DNA from: Corynebacterium frankenforstense
GTDB taxonomy: Bacteria > Actinomycetota > Actinomycetes > Mycobacteriales > Mycobacteriaceae
Assembly (NCBI RefSeq): GCF_030211955.1
Contig: NZ_JASODI010000011.1
Coordinates: 28,747-92,746, forward strand
Direction of reading: 5' to 3'
DNA length: 64,000 bases
Both the position numbers and the translations under genes were made by a program. Of the stretch, positions 1-9,623 are shown in pieces. Numbering within the stretch: position 1 is the stretch's first letter; each line of letters opens with the position of its first letter. The notes beneath the pieces are model-generated. The model did not search any database, was not told where the DNA came from, and was given only the letters and a program-made list of their open reading frames with translations.

Positions 1-530
1 AGGATATCCCCGTGGAAGAAGCAGTCCTGACCGGCGTCGCCACCGACAAGTCCGAGGCCAAGATCACCGTGCTCGGCATCCCCGACACCCCCGGCAAGGC
101 GGCCGACGTCTTCCGTGTCATCGCCGACGCCGAGATCAACATCGACATGGTGCTCCAGAACGTATCCTCGCTGGAGTCTGGCACCACCGACATCACCTTC
201 ACCTGCCCGCGCCACGACGGCCCGCGCGCCATGGAGCTGCTGCGCAAGCTGCGCGACAAGGGCGGCTGGAAGAACGTCCTCTACGACGACCAGATCGGCA
301 AGGTCTCCCTGGTCGGCGCCGGCATGAAGTCCCATCCCGGGGTCACCGCCGAGTTCACCGAGGCCCTGCGCGACGCCGGGGTCAACATGGAGCTGATCTC
401 CACCTCGGAGATCCGCATCTCCGTGCTTGTCCGTGAGGAGCAGCTCGACACGGCTGCCCGCGCCCTGCACGAGAAGTTCGGCCTCGGCGGCGACAAGGAG
501 GCCACCGTCTACGCCGGCACCGGCCGCTAG
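1..530 (+). CDS. lysC: Aspartate kinase, C-terminal part (beta-subunit region), truncated by window edge
   Basis: Aspartate kinase phosphorylates aspartate, the first step to lysine, threonine, methionine and diaminopimelate. The reading frame is open from base 3, so the window holds only the regulatory end of the protein. A GTG at 12 starts [10 protein letters not shown], which matches the internal start of the beta subunit in C. glutamicum lysC; the alpha subunit reads through it. The 172 residues carry the paired ACT domains that bind lysine and threonine for feedback control, including the conserved [12 protein letters not shown] stretch. Followed 92 nt later by asd, the usual lysC-asd operon. 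The catalytic half lies upstream of the window. Confidence 0.95.
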   Translation, partial: DIPVEEAVLTGVATDKSEAKITVLGIPDTPGKAADVFRVIADAEINIDMVLQNVSSLESGTTDITFTCPRHDGPRAMELLRKLRDKGGWKNVLYDDQIGKVSLVGAGMKSHPGVTAEFTEALRDAGVNMELISTSEIRISVLVREEQLDTAARALHEKFGLGGDKEATVYAGTGR

Positions 531-616
531 CGCACAGGCCCGCGGGGCCGCGCCCCACGGGGTGCACCGGGCCTACGGGCGCGACCACTGCACACACACC
601 ACCTAAGGAGCACTGA

Positions 617-1654
<1,038 letters not shown>

Positions 1655-1705
1655 ACCTCACGCTCCAGCCTGGCCGCATCCGGCCGCAACCGGCCGAAAC
1701 GACAG

Positions 1706-1744
1706 GAGCCGCGGTCCGCCACCTCGACGGTGGGGACCGCGGCT
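1706..1744. terminator. Bidirectional terminator between asd and the YkvI-like gene
   Basis: Near-perfect hairpin: outer 12-bp arms GAGCCGCGGTCC and GGACCGCGGCTC, inner CCACC/GGTGG and a short loop. It lies between two convergent genes, so it can serve both strands. Confidence 0.8.
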
Positions 1745-1758
1745 CTAGTTGTGTGCGC

Positions 1759-3141
1759 CTAGTCCGGGTGTTTGACGGCCGTGGCGCGGCCCGAGCCGGA
1801 ACCCGAACCGGAACCCGAGCCCGTCCCGGCCCCGGCCTCAGCTGCCTCCGAACCAGCGGCCTCCTCGCTCTCGGCTGCGGCGGCCTCGAGGGTGGCCTCC
1901 TTGTCCTCGGCGTCGAGCTCGGCCTCGACCTCCTCGGTGATCGCCTCGACCAGGGTCTCGTTGTCGGCGTGCGCGGCGCGGATCGCGCGGCGCAGGTGCT
2001 TCTCGTCGCGGCGGCCGAACTTCTTGTTCGGGTCCAGCTTGCGGCGCAGCAGGTTGCGCACGCGGTCGCGGCGCTTGGCCTCCTTGGAGATCCGCCCGCG
2101 TGAGCGGTACCAGGCGATCGCCAGGGTGAAGGAGAGCAGGATGCCCGCCCAGCCCAGCGTCGGGTAGACCACGCCGACCAGGTCGGAGAACGGCAGGAAG
2201 CCGAGCGCGAAGCCGATGAGCGTGCCCACGATGAACACCGGGCGGAAGCGCTCCGGCCGGTTGCGGGTGATGCGCTTGGCCATGGCGTAGAACATGCCGA
2301 TGGCCGTGTTGAAGACCATCAGGTAGATCACGATGGACATGATGTTGCCCAGCCACGGGTGGATGTCGTCCACCACCGTGAGCATCGGCATGTCGTCGCC
2401 GGAGACGCTCTCGACGCTCAGGAACAGCGTCAGCGTCGAGCAAGCCAGCAGGATCGCGTAGGTGCTGCCGCCGACGAGCCCGCCCCAGCCGGCGGCGCGG
2501 GTGTCCGCGTTCGCGCCGGCGATGACGATCGCCATCGAGACCGCGACGATCAGACAGAATCCAACGTAGTTGAGCGCCGAGAGCCACCACCAGTCCATCG
2601 CCGGCTCCAGGTTGGCCCGGGCGAAGGCGTCGTGGGCTGCCATGTCCCAGTCGGCGGTGGCGAAGGTGTAGACGGTGGCGATCACGATGAACGTGATGCT
2701 CAGTGGGGTGATCGTGCCGATGACGGCGGAGACCTTGTTGACGTCGAGCATGCCCGCGCCGAGCACGAGCACGAGCATGATCGCCGTGCCCACCCACAGC
2801 GGCAGGTCGAATTTCTGGTTCAGGTTGGACCCGCCGCCGGCGAACATGACGAAGCCGACGCCGAAGAGGGTGGCCACGGTGGCGATGTCCAGGATCCACG
2901 CGAGGATCGGGTGGGTGACCTTGCTGAACACCACGGTGTGCTCGTCGGCGAGCAGGTAGCTGCCCAGCTGCATCATGGCCACCGAACCGACGACCATGAT
3001 CACGGCGGCGATCGTCAGGCCCCACAGGCCCATCGAACCGAACGCCACGAAGTACTGGAGCATCTCCTGGCCGGACGCGAAACCGGCACCCACGATGAGT
3101 CCGACGAGCGCCATCGAAATGCCTAACACTCTCTTAAACAT
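1759..3141 (-). CDS. YkvI-family membrane protein (COG3949-like transporter)
   Basis: Polytopic inner-membrane protein of 460 residues with about ten hydrophobic segments in the first 350. The opening VGLIVGAGFASGQEMLQ is typical of the YkvI family, distant relatives of sodium-coupled amino-acid transporters; substrate unknown. After the last helix comes a basic stretch (KRRDRVRNLLRRK), an acidic Glu/Ala-rich region and a low-complexity Gly-Ser tail encoded by hexamer repeats near 1796-1830. It lies between asd and sigC, as a membrane-protein gene does in C. glutamicum, and convergently to asd. The start is the ATG at 3141; the ribosome site is weak. Confidence 0.8.
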   Translation of the reverse strand: MFKRVLGISMALVGLIVGAGFASGQEMLQYFVAFGSMGLWGLTIAAVIMVVGSVAMMQLGSYLLADEHTVVFSKVTHPILAWILDIATVATLFGVGFVMFAGGGSNLNQKFDLPLWVGTAIMLVLVLGAGMLDVNKVSAVIGTITPLSITFIVIATVYTFATADWDMAAHDAFARANLEPAMDWWWLSALNYVGFCLIVAVSMAIVIAGANADTRAAGWGGLVGGSTYAILLACSTLTLFLSVESVSGDDMPMLTVVDDIHPWLGNIMSIVIYLMVFNTAIGMFYAMAKRITRNRPERFRPVFIVGTLIGFALGFLPFSDLVGVVYPTLGWAGILLSFTLAIAWYRSRGRISKEAKRRDRVRNLLRRKLDPNKKFGRRDEKHLRRAIRAAHADNETLVEAITEEVEAELDAEDKEATLEAAAAESEEAAGSEAAEAGAGTGSGSGSGSGSGRATAVKHPD

Positions 3142-3172
3142 GTCTTCTAGTTAAGCACGATCCGACACTTTT

Positions 3173-3214
3173 GTGGTGCTATACCCCTATCCATGCATCC
3201 GTGGTATAGGCCAC
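3173..3214. repeat. Imperfect inverted repeat upstream of the YkvI-like gene
   Basis: Arms GTGGTGCTATACC and GGTATAGGCCAC flank a 17-nt loop. It lies 32 nt upstream of the 1759-3141 start and downstream of sigC on the same strand. Its AT-rich core stands out. It could be an operator for the transporter gene, a leader structure or a weak sigC terminator; neither side has a T-run. Confidence 0.5.
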
Positions 3215-3216
3215 TT

Positions 3217-3230
3217 CAATTGCCGACGCC
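3217..3230 (-). repeat. Dispersed 14-bp motif (13/14 match)
   Basis: The minus strand reads GGCGTCGGCAATTG; consensus GRCGTCGKMAAKCG. Intergenic between the transporter gene and sigC. See the finding on the dispersed motif. Confidence 0.55.
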
Positions 3231-3335
3231 GCCTCCCACGCACGTGTCGACGCAGGTACGGCGGGGAACGGGTGGGCGAAGGCCGGCGCCCTCCGGGCGT
3301 CGGCCCACGCAGGCGGGTGCGGGGGCCGGAGAGGG

Positions 3336-3890
3336 TCAGCGCGGGGCGTCGTCAAGCAGGTCGCGGCGCGCGCGGGCGACGCGGGAGCGCACGGTGCCGA
3401 TGCGCACGCCGGTGATGCGGGCGGTCTCCTCGTAGGAGTAGCCGAGCACCTGGGTGAGTACGAGGGCCTCGCGGCGCTCCTCGGGAAGCGCGTTGATGCG
3501 CTCACGCACGTCGAGCCACTCCGACCAGCTGGCGTCGGAGGCGCCCGGTGCCGGTCGGGTCTGCGCGGCGTCCTCGTACTCGGTGGCGGACTTGCGCGGG
3601 CGGGCCATGTCGTGGCGGATGTTGTCCACCCACACCCGCCGGGCGATGGCCAAGAGCCAGGTGCGCGCAGAGGAGTTTGCGGCGAAGCGGGGCAGTGCGC
3701 GCATGACGCGCAGGTAAGTCTCCTGGGTCAGGTCGTCGGCGGTGTCGGTGTCGCCGAGGTGTGTCAGTAGTCGCCAGACGTCGGACTGGGTGGCGCGGAT
3801 GAACTCCGTGAGCGCGCGGCGGTCGCCCCGGCCGGCACGCAGCGCCAGGTCGGTGACGTGTGCGTCGTCGCTCTCGGAGTGGTGCCTCAC
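3336..3890 (-). CDS. sigC: ECF-family RNA polymerase sigma factor SigC
   Basis: Extracytoplasmic-function sigma factor of 184 residues. Region 2 is around DLTQETYLRVMRALPRF and region 4 carries a helix-turn-helix (YSYEETARITGVRIGTVRSR). The position between the asd-side transporter and divergent katA matches sigC (cg0309) of C. glutamicum, where SigC controls respiratory genes including cytochrome bd oxidase. No anti-sigma gene is adjacent. I chose the GTG at 3890 over the TTG at 3899 because TAACGT (3899-3904, minus strand) lies 8 nt ahead of it and fits a leaderless start. The last codons (LLDDAPR) contain a copy of the dispersed 14-bp motif using a rare CTT codon. Confidence 0.9.
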   Translation of the reverse strand: MRHHSESDDAHVTDLALRAGRGDRRALTEFIRATQSDVWRLLTHLGDTDTADDLTQETYLRVMRALPRFAANSSARTWLLAIARRVWVDNIRHDMARPRKSATEYEDAAQTRPAPGASDASWSEWLDVRERINALPEERREALVLTQVLGYSYEETARITGVRIGTVRSRVARARRDLLDDAPR

Positions 3891-4057
3891 AAAGGACAAC
3901 GTTACCAGCGGCGTTGCCGGCCACTTCGCGGTGTGAGACGGTGCGCGGGGCGGGGTGCGCCGGGGTCCCGCCAGGGGTCCTCGCGGGGATGGGCACCCGG
4001 CGGCTAGCCGAAAGTTTGATCTTCCTTGCCTTACTGGCGAGGGTCCGCGGGCGTCGA

Positions 4058-4063
4058 TAGAAT
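4058..4063 (+). promoter_or_regulatory. Probable -10 box of katA
   Basis: TAGAAT lies 50 nt before the katA ATG, followed by a short leader and a strong ribosome site (AAAGGGAGG, near 4096-4104). No good -35 box is visible at the usual distance. Confidence 0.5.
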
Positions 4064-4113
4064 CGGTAATGAGCTATTAATCACGGCCCAATACTAAAGG
4101 GAGGCTATCAGTC

Positions 4114-5667
4114 ATGGCTCTTGAGAAGAACGCTTCGACCGAAGACATCGTCACCAACGGCATGTCGCCCAACGACGAGGGTGCGACCCGCCGCGAGAAC
4201 GGCGCCCCGGTGCCCTCCGAGAACCTCTCGGTGACCGCTGGCCCGCAGGGCCCCACCGTCCTCAACGACATCCACCTCATCGAGAAGCTCTCGCACTTCA
4301 ACCGCGAGCGCGTCCCGGAGCGCAACCCGCACGCCAAGGGCAACGGCGCCTTCGGTGAGCTGCACGTGACCGAGGACGTCTCGCAGTACACCAAGGCGGC
4401 GATCTTCCAGCCGGGCACCGTCACCCCGATGGCCGCCCGCTTCTCCACCGTCGCCGGCGAGCAGGGGTCCCCGGACACCTGGCGTGACGTGCACGGCTTC
4501 GCCCTGCGCTTCTACACCACCGAGGGCAACTACGACATCGTGGGCAACAACACCCCGACGTTCTTCCTGCGCGACGCGATCAAGTTCCCGGACTTCATCC
4601 ACTCGCAGAAGCGCCTCGGCGGCTCCGGCCTGCGCGACGCCGACATGCAGTGGGACTTCTGGACCCGCACCCCGGAGTCCGCGCACCAGGTGACCTACCT
4701 GATGGGCGACCGCGGCACCCCGTCCTCGGAGCGCACCATGAACGGCTACGGCTCCCACACCTTCCAGTGGATCAACGCCGAGGGCACCCCGGTGTGGGTC
4801 AAGTATCACTTCATCTCCCAGCAGGGCGTCCACAACTTCACCGACGCCGAGGCCGAGGAGATGGTCGGCAAGAACGCCGACTACCTGCGCGAGGACCTCT
4901 ACAACGCCATCGAGGCCGGCGACTTCCCGAAGTGGGACGTCTACGTGCAGATCATGCCGTTCGAGGACGCGGAGAACTACCGCTTCAACCCGTTCGACCT
5001 GACCAAGACCTGGTCCAAGAAGGACTACCCGCGCATCAAGGTCGGCTACTTCGAGCTGAACCGCAACCCGGAGAACTTCTTCGCCCAGATCGAGCAGCTG
5101 GCGCTGGACCCCTCCAACCTGGTGCCCGGCATCGGCCTGTCCCCGGACAAGATGCTGATGGGCCGCGTCTTCGCCTACGCCGACGCGCAGCGCTACCGCA
5201 TCGGGCCGAACTACCGCATGCTGCCGGTCAACCAGTCCCGCGTGCCGCGTAACACCTACCAGCACGAGGGCCCGATGGCCTACAACTTCAACGAGACCTC
5301 CCACCCGTCCTACTCGCCGAACAGCTCCGCCATCCAGGCCGGCTACCTCGACGACGGTGAGACCTCCTCGTCGAACCACACCAGCTACGGCCAGGCCGAG
5401 GACGTCTACGTCAACCCAGACCCGCACGGCACGGACCTGATCCGCGCCGCCTACGTCAAGCACGAGGACGACGACGACTTCCTGCAGGCCGGCATCCTCT
5501 ACCGCGAGGTGCTCGACGACGACGCCAAGGAGCGTCTGGCCGACAACATCACCAACGCGATGGTCGGCGTGCGCCCCGAGACCGAGGAGCGCTGCTACTG
5601 GTACTGGAGCAGCGTCGACGAGAACCTGGGCAAGCGCGTCAAGGAGCTCTTCGCCGAGAAGAAGTAG
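4114..5667 (+). CDS. katA: Catalase (monofunctional haem catalase)
   Basis: Decomposes hydrogen peroxide to water and oxygen in the cytosol. 517 residues, a small-subunit clade catalase. Key residues are visible: distal histidine H73 in [11 protein letters not shown], distal asparagine N146 in GNNTPTFF, and the proximal haem-ligand tyrosine Y355 in [14 protein letters not shown]. Monocistronic, divergent from sigC and closed by its own terminator. The next gene downstream is another peroxide-defence gene (ohr type), so the locus is a small oxidative-stress island. Confidence 0.98.
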   Translation: MALEKNASTEDIVTNGMSPNDEGATRRENGAPVPSENLSVTAGPQGPTVLNDIHLIEKLSHFNRERVPERNPHAKGNGAFGELHVTEDVSQYTKAAIFQPGTVTPMAARFSTVAGEQGSPDTWRDVHGFALRFYTTEGNYDIVGNNTPTFFLRDAIKFPDFIHSQKRLGGSGLRDADMQWDFWTRTPESAHQVTYLMGDRGTPSSERTMNGYGSHTFQWINAEGTPVWVKYHFISQQGVHNFTDAEAEEMVGKNADYLREDLYNAIEAGDFPKWDVYVQIMPFEDAENYRFNPFDLTKTWSKKDYPRIKVGYFELNRNPENFFAQIEQLALDPSNLVPGIGLSPDKMLMGRVFAYADAQRYRIGPNYRMLPVNQSRVPRNTYQHEGPMAYNFNETSHPSYSPNSSAIQAGYLDDGETSSSNHTSYGQAEDVYVNPDPHGTDLIRAAYVKHEDDDDFLQAGILYREVLDDDAKERLADNITNAMVGVRPETEERCYWYWSSVDENLGKRVKELFAEKK

Positions 5668-5730
5668 CCTTCGGACGACACCGACTGTTTCCCGGTCGAT
5701 CCCGGTCCCACTGAGGTGAGGACCTCTCCG

Positions 5731-5764
5731 GCCCCGACGGCGAGAACCGCCGCCGGGGCTCTTT
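5731..5764 (+). terminator. katA terminator
   Basis: GC-rich hairpin: GCCCCGACGGCG pairs with CGCCGCCGGGGC across a short loop, followed by CTCTTTC. Confidence 0.7.
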
Positions 5765-5790
5765 CATGCCTGCGGCGCCCGCCCGCGGGG

Positions 5791-5834
5791 CGGCCGCAGG
5801 AGGCTTTCCGGGCGGCCGCGGGAGGCTTTCCGGG
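5791..5834. repeat. Head-to-tail 22-bp tandem repeat upstream of the ohr-type gene
   Basis: Two adjacent 22-base copies (5791-5812 and 5813-5834) differ only at base 8 (A or G). Each contains GGAGGCTTTCCGGG. The second copy ends 142 nt before the downstream start codon. It may be a binding-site array or a simple slippage duplication. Confidence 0.75.
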
Positions 5835-5976
5835 CGGGCCCGGTGGCCTCCGGCCCGCTGACCGGCGGGCCTGAAAGCCCGCGCGTCCGTGACTACGCTC
5901 GGGGCCGCACGGGGTCGAAGGGCCCCGCGGAAGTTAGCGCAGAACCACACATTCCTAAGACAAGGAGCAATCAACC

Positions 5977-6384
5977 ATGGCAGAGAAGCTCTACTCCCAG
6001 ACCGTCACCTCCACCGGCGCCGGCCGCGATGGCCACGTCAAGGGCGACGGCGGCATCGACTTCGACGTGACCGCCCCCAAGGGCGACGGCGTCAACCCCG
6101 AGTCCCTCCTGGCCGCCGCCTGGGCCGCCTGCTTCAACGGCGCCCTGCAGAAGACCATGGGTGAGGCCGGCGTGGACGTCGACAAGCACACCCCGACCGT
6201 CGACGCCGAGGTCACCCTCAACAGCGTCGAGAGCGGCTTCCGCCTCAGCGGCAAGATCACCGCCCGCTTCGCCGACGCCGGCGAGCTGGACAACGCCCAG
6301 GAGCTCGTCGACAAGGCCGACGCCTTCTGCCCGTTCTCCAAGGCGCTGCGCGGCGACATCGACATCGAGGCGGTCGCCGAGTAA
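5977..6384 (+). CDS. Organic hydroperoxide resistance protein (OsmC/Ohr family)
   Basis: Thiol peroxidase that reduces organic hydroperoxides; cytosolic dimer in this family. 135 residues. The two catalytic cysteines are C52 (in AACFNGAL) and C118 (in FCPFSKA), the Ohr arrangement. The ATG is preceded by AAGGAG. It follows katA and faces the mrp operon, separated by a shared terminator. No OhrR-type regulator gene is adjacent. Confidence 0.93.
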   Translation: MAEKLYSQTVTSTGAGRDGHVKGDGGIDFDVTAPKGDGVNPESLLAAAWAACFNGALQKTMGEAGVDVDKHTPTVDAEVTLNSVESGFRLSGKITARFADAGELDNAQELVDKADAFCPFSKALRGDIDIEAVAE

Positions 6385-6469
6385 CACCGGCACCTGCGCG
6401 CCGGCCGCGCTGACCGGCAGGCGCCGGCGACCGGCACCTGCGCGCCCCGGGCGCGCAGCCGACGGAAAA

Positions 6470-6503
6470 CCGCCCCGGTCCCCGCAATGGGGGACCGGGG
6501 CGG
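6470..6503. terminator. Bidirectional terminator between the ohr-type gene and mrpG
   Basis: A perfect 14-bp stem, CCGCCCCGGTCCCC with GGGGACCGGGGCGG, around a short loop, between convergent genes. Confidence 0.75.
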
Positions 6504-6515
6504 CGTCGTCAATCG
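6502..6515 (+). repeat. Dispersed 14-bp motif (exact)
   Basis: GGCGTCGTCAATCG, an exact match to GRCGTCGKMAAKCG, directly beside the terminator hairpin and before the mrpG stop codon. Confidence 0.65.
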
Positions 6516-6529
6516 GGGACGAATTCCAC

Positions 6530-6877
6530 CTACTGCTTGGTCGAGACGTCCCGGTGGTCGACGCCGGCGCGCTCGTCCACGACGGTCACGCCGTAGATCG
6601 AGCGGCCGATGTAGTAGCTGCCCACGGCCGCGATCAGCCACAGCCCCGCGATCGCGATGACCGCGCGGACGAGGTCGTTCGCGTCGAGCTCGCCCAGGGA
6701 GGCGTCGTGGATGACCTTGGCCACCAGCAGGATCGGCAGGGCCACCGAGGTGGTCGGACCCAGCACGTTGACCCGTGTCAGGGCGTCGGGCGCGCGCCAC
6801 AGGGCGACGGCCGTGGCCACCACCAGCAGGGTGGCCAGGACGACGAGGACGCTGACGATGATCTCAACGACGGACAC
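6530..6877 (-). CDS. mrpG: Mrp Na+/H+ antiporter subunit G
   Basis: Small membrane subunit (115 residues, three hydrophobic segments) of the multi-subunit Mrp cation/proton antiporter, which expels Na+ (and in some organisms K+) in exchange for protons. The family pattern WRAPDALTRVNVLGPTTS is clear. It is the last gene of the six-gene minus-strand operon, starting 6 nt after mrpF. The hydrophilic C-terminus is short, as usual. Confidence 0.95.
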   Translation of the reverse strand: MSVVEIIVSVLVVLATLLVVATAVALWRAPDALTRVNVLGPTTSVALPILLVAKVIHDASLGELDANDLVRAVIAIAGLWLIAAVGSYYIGRSIYGVTVVDERAGVDHRDVSTKQ

Positions 6878-6883
6878 GGCACA

Positions 6884-7156
6884 TCACCTCCTGCCCCGCG
6901 AGATCATGCGGGACATCGACAGGGTGGGCAGGACACCACCGGCGAGGGCGGCGAGGATCGCGATCTCGTAGGCGATCGAGGTCTGGTTGACGAAGGTCCA
7001 GATGAAGAAGATCGCCAGCATGCTGTAGAAGATCATGTCCGCGAGCACCGCGCGGCTGAGCACGTCGCGGGTGACCAGGATGAGCACCAGCGCGGACAGC
7101 AGCGCGAGGGCGCAGACGACCCCGCAGACGAGGAGTACGACGGAAAACGCGCTCAT
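6884..7156 (-). CDS. mrpF: Mrp Na+/H+ antiporter subunit F
   Basis: 90-residue membrane subunit with three hydrophobic helices. The conserved core RAVLADMIFYSMLAIFFIW corresponds to the MrpF/PhaF family. Its start overlaps the stop of mrpE by 4 nt, which implies translational coupling. It is an obligate part of the Mrp complex and not a transporter alone. Confidence 0.94.
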   Translation of the reverse strand: MSAFSVVLLVCGVVCALALLSALVLILVTRDVLSRAVLADMIFYSMLAIFFIWTFVNQTSIAYEIAILAALAGGVLPTLSMSRMISRGRR

Positions 7157-7617
7157 CGGCGTCCGCCTCCTTTCCGGTTGTCGGCCCCGGACCCGGCGCG
7201 CGTCGCGCTCGCGCCGCGCGCGGCCGGGTACTCGTAGCGGGATTCGTCGAGGGTCTCGGTCGGGCCCTGGCCGGGCACGCCGTAATCGATGTCTTTGACG
7301 CGGGGGGCCATGCGGGCCTCCATGTCGGCCAGGCCCGCGACCACGTCGGCCGGATCCGAGCCGAAGACCGCCTGGACCAGCAGGGTGCGCGGCTCACCGG
7401 GGGAGGTGGGCTCGCGCAGACCCAGCGAGAGGGTCGCCGGGGTGACGGTGATCGAGGAGGTGAAGAAGAAGATCTCCCACGGCCCGGTCACGCGCAGCGG
7501 GTAGCGCACCACCACCGGGTCGAACCCGGAGCGGGGCTTGACCGCGGCGAGCGCCAGGGTGAAGCCGCTGACCAAAATCTCCTTGATCAGCCAGAGGGTG
7601 TAGCCGATGACATGCAT
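7153..7617 (-). CDS. mrpE: Mrp Na+/H+ antiporter subunit E
   Basis: 154-residue subunit with an N-terminal membrane segment and a soluble C-terminal part. The family core is visible in ITVTPATLSLGL. It starts 3 nt after the mrpD stop and overlaps mrpF by 4 nt. The hydrophilic tail after residue 130 is Arg/Gly rich and probably variable between species. Confidence 0.94.
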   Translation of the reverse strand: MHVIGYTLWLIKEILVSGFTLALAAVKPRSGFDPVVVRYPLRVTGPWEIFFFTSSITVTPATLSLGLREPTSPGEPRTLLVQAVFGSDPADVVAGLADMEARMAPRVKDIDYGVPGQGPTETLDESRYEYPAARGASATRAGSGADNRKGGGRR

Positions 7618-7620
7618 GGT

Positions 7621-9153
7621 TTACCGTCCTCCCTGCAGATCGGTCATGTCCGGAACGCCCACCGGGTCCTCACCGAGGACCGCGGACTGGTAGGCGTCGA
7701 CGTCCAGCAGCGCGCCGGTGGCGGTGCGCGTGGCGTCGATGAGCGGGCCGGCGAAGATGAACATGCCCACGGAGATGACCATGAGCACCACCGGCGGGGC
7801 GATCAGGCGGCCGCGCACGCGCAGATCCTCCGGGATGTCCTGCATCGGCCGACCCCAGAACACCTGGCGCCAGACGCGCAGCATGCTCAGCAGCGCGCCG
7901 AAGGAGGCCAGGATGACCGCGGCGATCGCGGCCCAGGCCCACCAGCTGCCGTCGCGGGCGATCTCGACGACGACGAAGACCTTGCCCCACAGGCCGGAGA
8001 ACGGCGGGAAGCCGACCACCGAGTACGCGCCCGCGGCGAAGACCGCCGCGAGCAGCGGGTCGCGCCGCGCGATGCCGGAGACCTTGCGCAGCATGCCCGA
8101 GCCATAGGTCTCCTCGACCGCACCGGAGGAGAGCACCAGCGAACCGATGGTGACCATGTGGTGCAGCGCGTAGATCAGGCCGGCGGCCAGGGCGCGCTGC
8201 GGGTCATCGGTGGCGAAGGCCAGCATGACCAGGATGAACGGCATGCCGTTGACCATCTGGTAGGCCAGTACGCGCCGGATCGAGTTCTCGGCCAGGCCGG
8301 CGAAGCCGCCGATGAGCATGGAGACGATCATCACGACGACGATCAGGCCCTTCCAGCGGTCCTCGAGGTCGAAGACGACCACGAAGATGCGGTAGAGCAT
8401 GTAGACGGCGACCTTGGTGTGCAGGCCGGAGAACAGCCCCATCACGGACGCCGAGCCACCCGGGTAGGTGCGCGGCAGCCAGGTGTGGACGGGGAAGACG
8501 CCGGCCTTGGTGGCGATCGCGAGGACCACCACGCCCATGGCCACCACCGCCGGGCCGTTGCCGGCCGCCACGCCGCGCAGCGCGGCGAGGTTGACGGAGC
8601 CGACGACGCCGTAGACGAAGCCGACGCCGATGACCAGCATCGTCGAGGCGGTCAGGTTGACCAGGACGAAGGTGCGCGCCGAGGCGATGCGCGACCACGT
8701 GCCCGTCATGGCGATCAGGCCGTAGGACGGCAGCAGCATCACCTCGATGAACACGAAGAAGTTGAACAGGTCCGCCGTGATCAGCGCGCCGTTGACGCCG
8801 GTGACCAGCATCAGGCTCAGCGCGGGGTAGTAGCGCGACCGGGTCTCACCGACGACGGTGGCGAACCAGTTGGCGCTGACGGCGACCAGCCCCGTGGCGA
8901 TGATCATCACCGCGGAGAAGGCGTCGACGGCGAACGGGATCGCGATGCCGCCGGTGAACAGGCCCACGTTGTGGGCCAGCGGGCCGTTCGCCGCGGTGTG
9001 GGAGAACAGCGCGACGCCGGCGAGCACCCCGCAGGCGGGGACGACGATGTGCAGCAGGTCGCGGACCCACTTCCACGGCGCCATGACCGCCAGGGCGGAG
9101 GAGACGAGGGGCACCGCGACGAGCAGCGGCAGCAGGATGTCGGGTTGGTTCAC
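7621..9153 (-). CDS. mrpD: Mrp Na+/H+ antiporter subunit D
   Basis: 510-residue polytopic protein of the complex-I NuoL/M/N-like antiporter family, about 14 membrane helices. The proton-channel signature regions are present (FNFFVFIEVMLLPSYGLIA with the conserved glutamate, and VFPVHTWLPRTYP). It probably forms one of the two large ion pathways with MrpA. Overlaps mrpC by 4 nt. Confidence 0.96.
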   Translation of the reverse strand: MNQPDILLPLLVAVPLVSSALAVMAPWKWVRDLLHIVVPACGVLAGVALFSHTAANGPLAHNVGLFTGGIAIPFAVDAFSAVMIIATGLVAVSANWFATVVGETRSRYYPALSLMLVTGVNGALITADLFNFFVFIEVMLLPSYGLIAMTGTWSRIASARTFVLVNLTASTMLVIGVGFVYGVVGSVNLAALRGVAAGNGPAVVAMGVVVLAIATKAGVFPVHTWLPRTYPGGSASVMGLFSGLHTKVAVYMLYRIFVVVFDLEDRWKGLIVVVMIVSMLIGGFAGLAENSIRRVLAYQMVNGMPFILVMLAFATDDPQRALAAGLIYALHHMVTIGSLVLSSGAVEETYGSGMLRKVSGIARRDPLLAAVFAAGAYSVVGFPPFSGLWGKVFVVVEIARDGSWWAWAAIAAVILASFGALLSMLRVWRQVFWGRPMQDIPEDLRVRGRLIAPPVVLMVISVGMFIFAGPLIDATRTATGALLDVDAYQSAVLGEDPVGVPDMTDLQGGR

Positions 9154-9620
9154 CGGCGGGCCTCCTTCCAGATCGTGGTCTTGCGTTTGTCCGCCGCGAG
9201 CCGGGCGTGCTCGCCGCGGGCGTAGTCCTCGTCGGACTGCACGCCGCGGCCGAGCGTCGACAGGGGCGAGGGGTACGGGTCGGGGCCGCGCTCGTCGTCA
9301 CCGGCGGCGACGCTGTCGCCGACCTCGGTGTCGTCGCTGCGGCCCAGGGAGGCCAGCGTGAGCATGATCGTCGCCGTGGCCATCGAGATGACGATGGCCG
9401 TCAGCACGAAGGCCTGCGGCAGCGGGTCCGCCGCGTCGGCGAGGTCCGCGCGGTCGGGGAAGGCTTCCCCGCGCCAGGCGCCCACACCGGCGGCGAGCAG
9501 CGTCAGGTTGCCCGCGTGCCCGATGAGCTGCATGCCCAGCACGAGACGCACCATGCCGCGCTGCTGGACCAGGTAGACCCCGCCGGCGACGAGGACGGCG
9601 ATGGACAGTGCCATGAGCAT
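9150..9620 (-). CDS. mrpC: Mrp Na+/H+ antiporter subunit C
   Basis: NuoK-like subunit of 156 residues with three membrane helices in the first 110 (LVAGGVYLVQQRGMVRLVLG, then GHAGNLTLL). A hydrophilic tail of about 45 residues follows, longer than in many bacteria. Starts 3 nt after the mrpA stop and overlaps mrpD by 4 nt. Confidence 0.95.
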   Translation of the reverse strand: MLMALSIAVLVAGGVYLVQQRGMVRLVLGMQLIGHAGNLTLLAAGVGAWRGEAFPDRADLADAADPLPQAFVLTAIVISMATATIMLTLASLGRSDDTEVGDSVAAGDDERGPDPYPSPLSTLGRGVQSDEDYARGEHARLAADKRKTTIWKEARR

Positions 9621-9623
9621 CGG

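Larger units (their letters stand above)
5668..5976. other. 309-base intergenic region between katA and the ohr-type gene
   Basis: Holds the katA terminator (5731-5764), a 22-bp tandem duplication (5791-5834), GC-rich spacer and the ribosome site of the next gene (AAGGAG, about 12 nt before its ATG). No further gene is seen on either strand. Confidence 0.7.

Noticed and set aside
4108..5463. 451-codon minus-strand frame across katA
   Set aside because: Catalase on the plus strand is certain; the antisense frame has Val/Gly/His-biased composition and no family.
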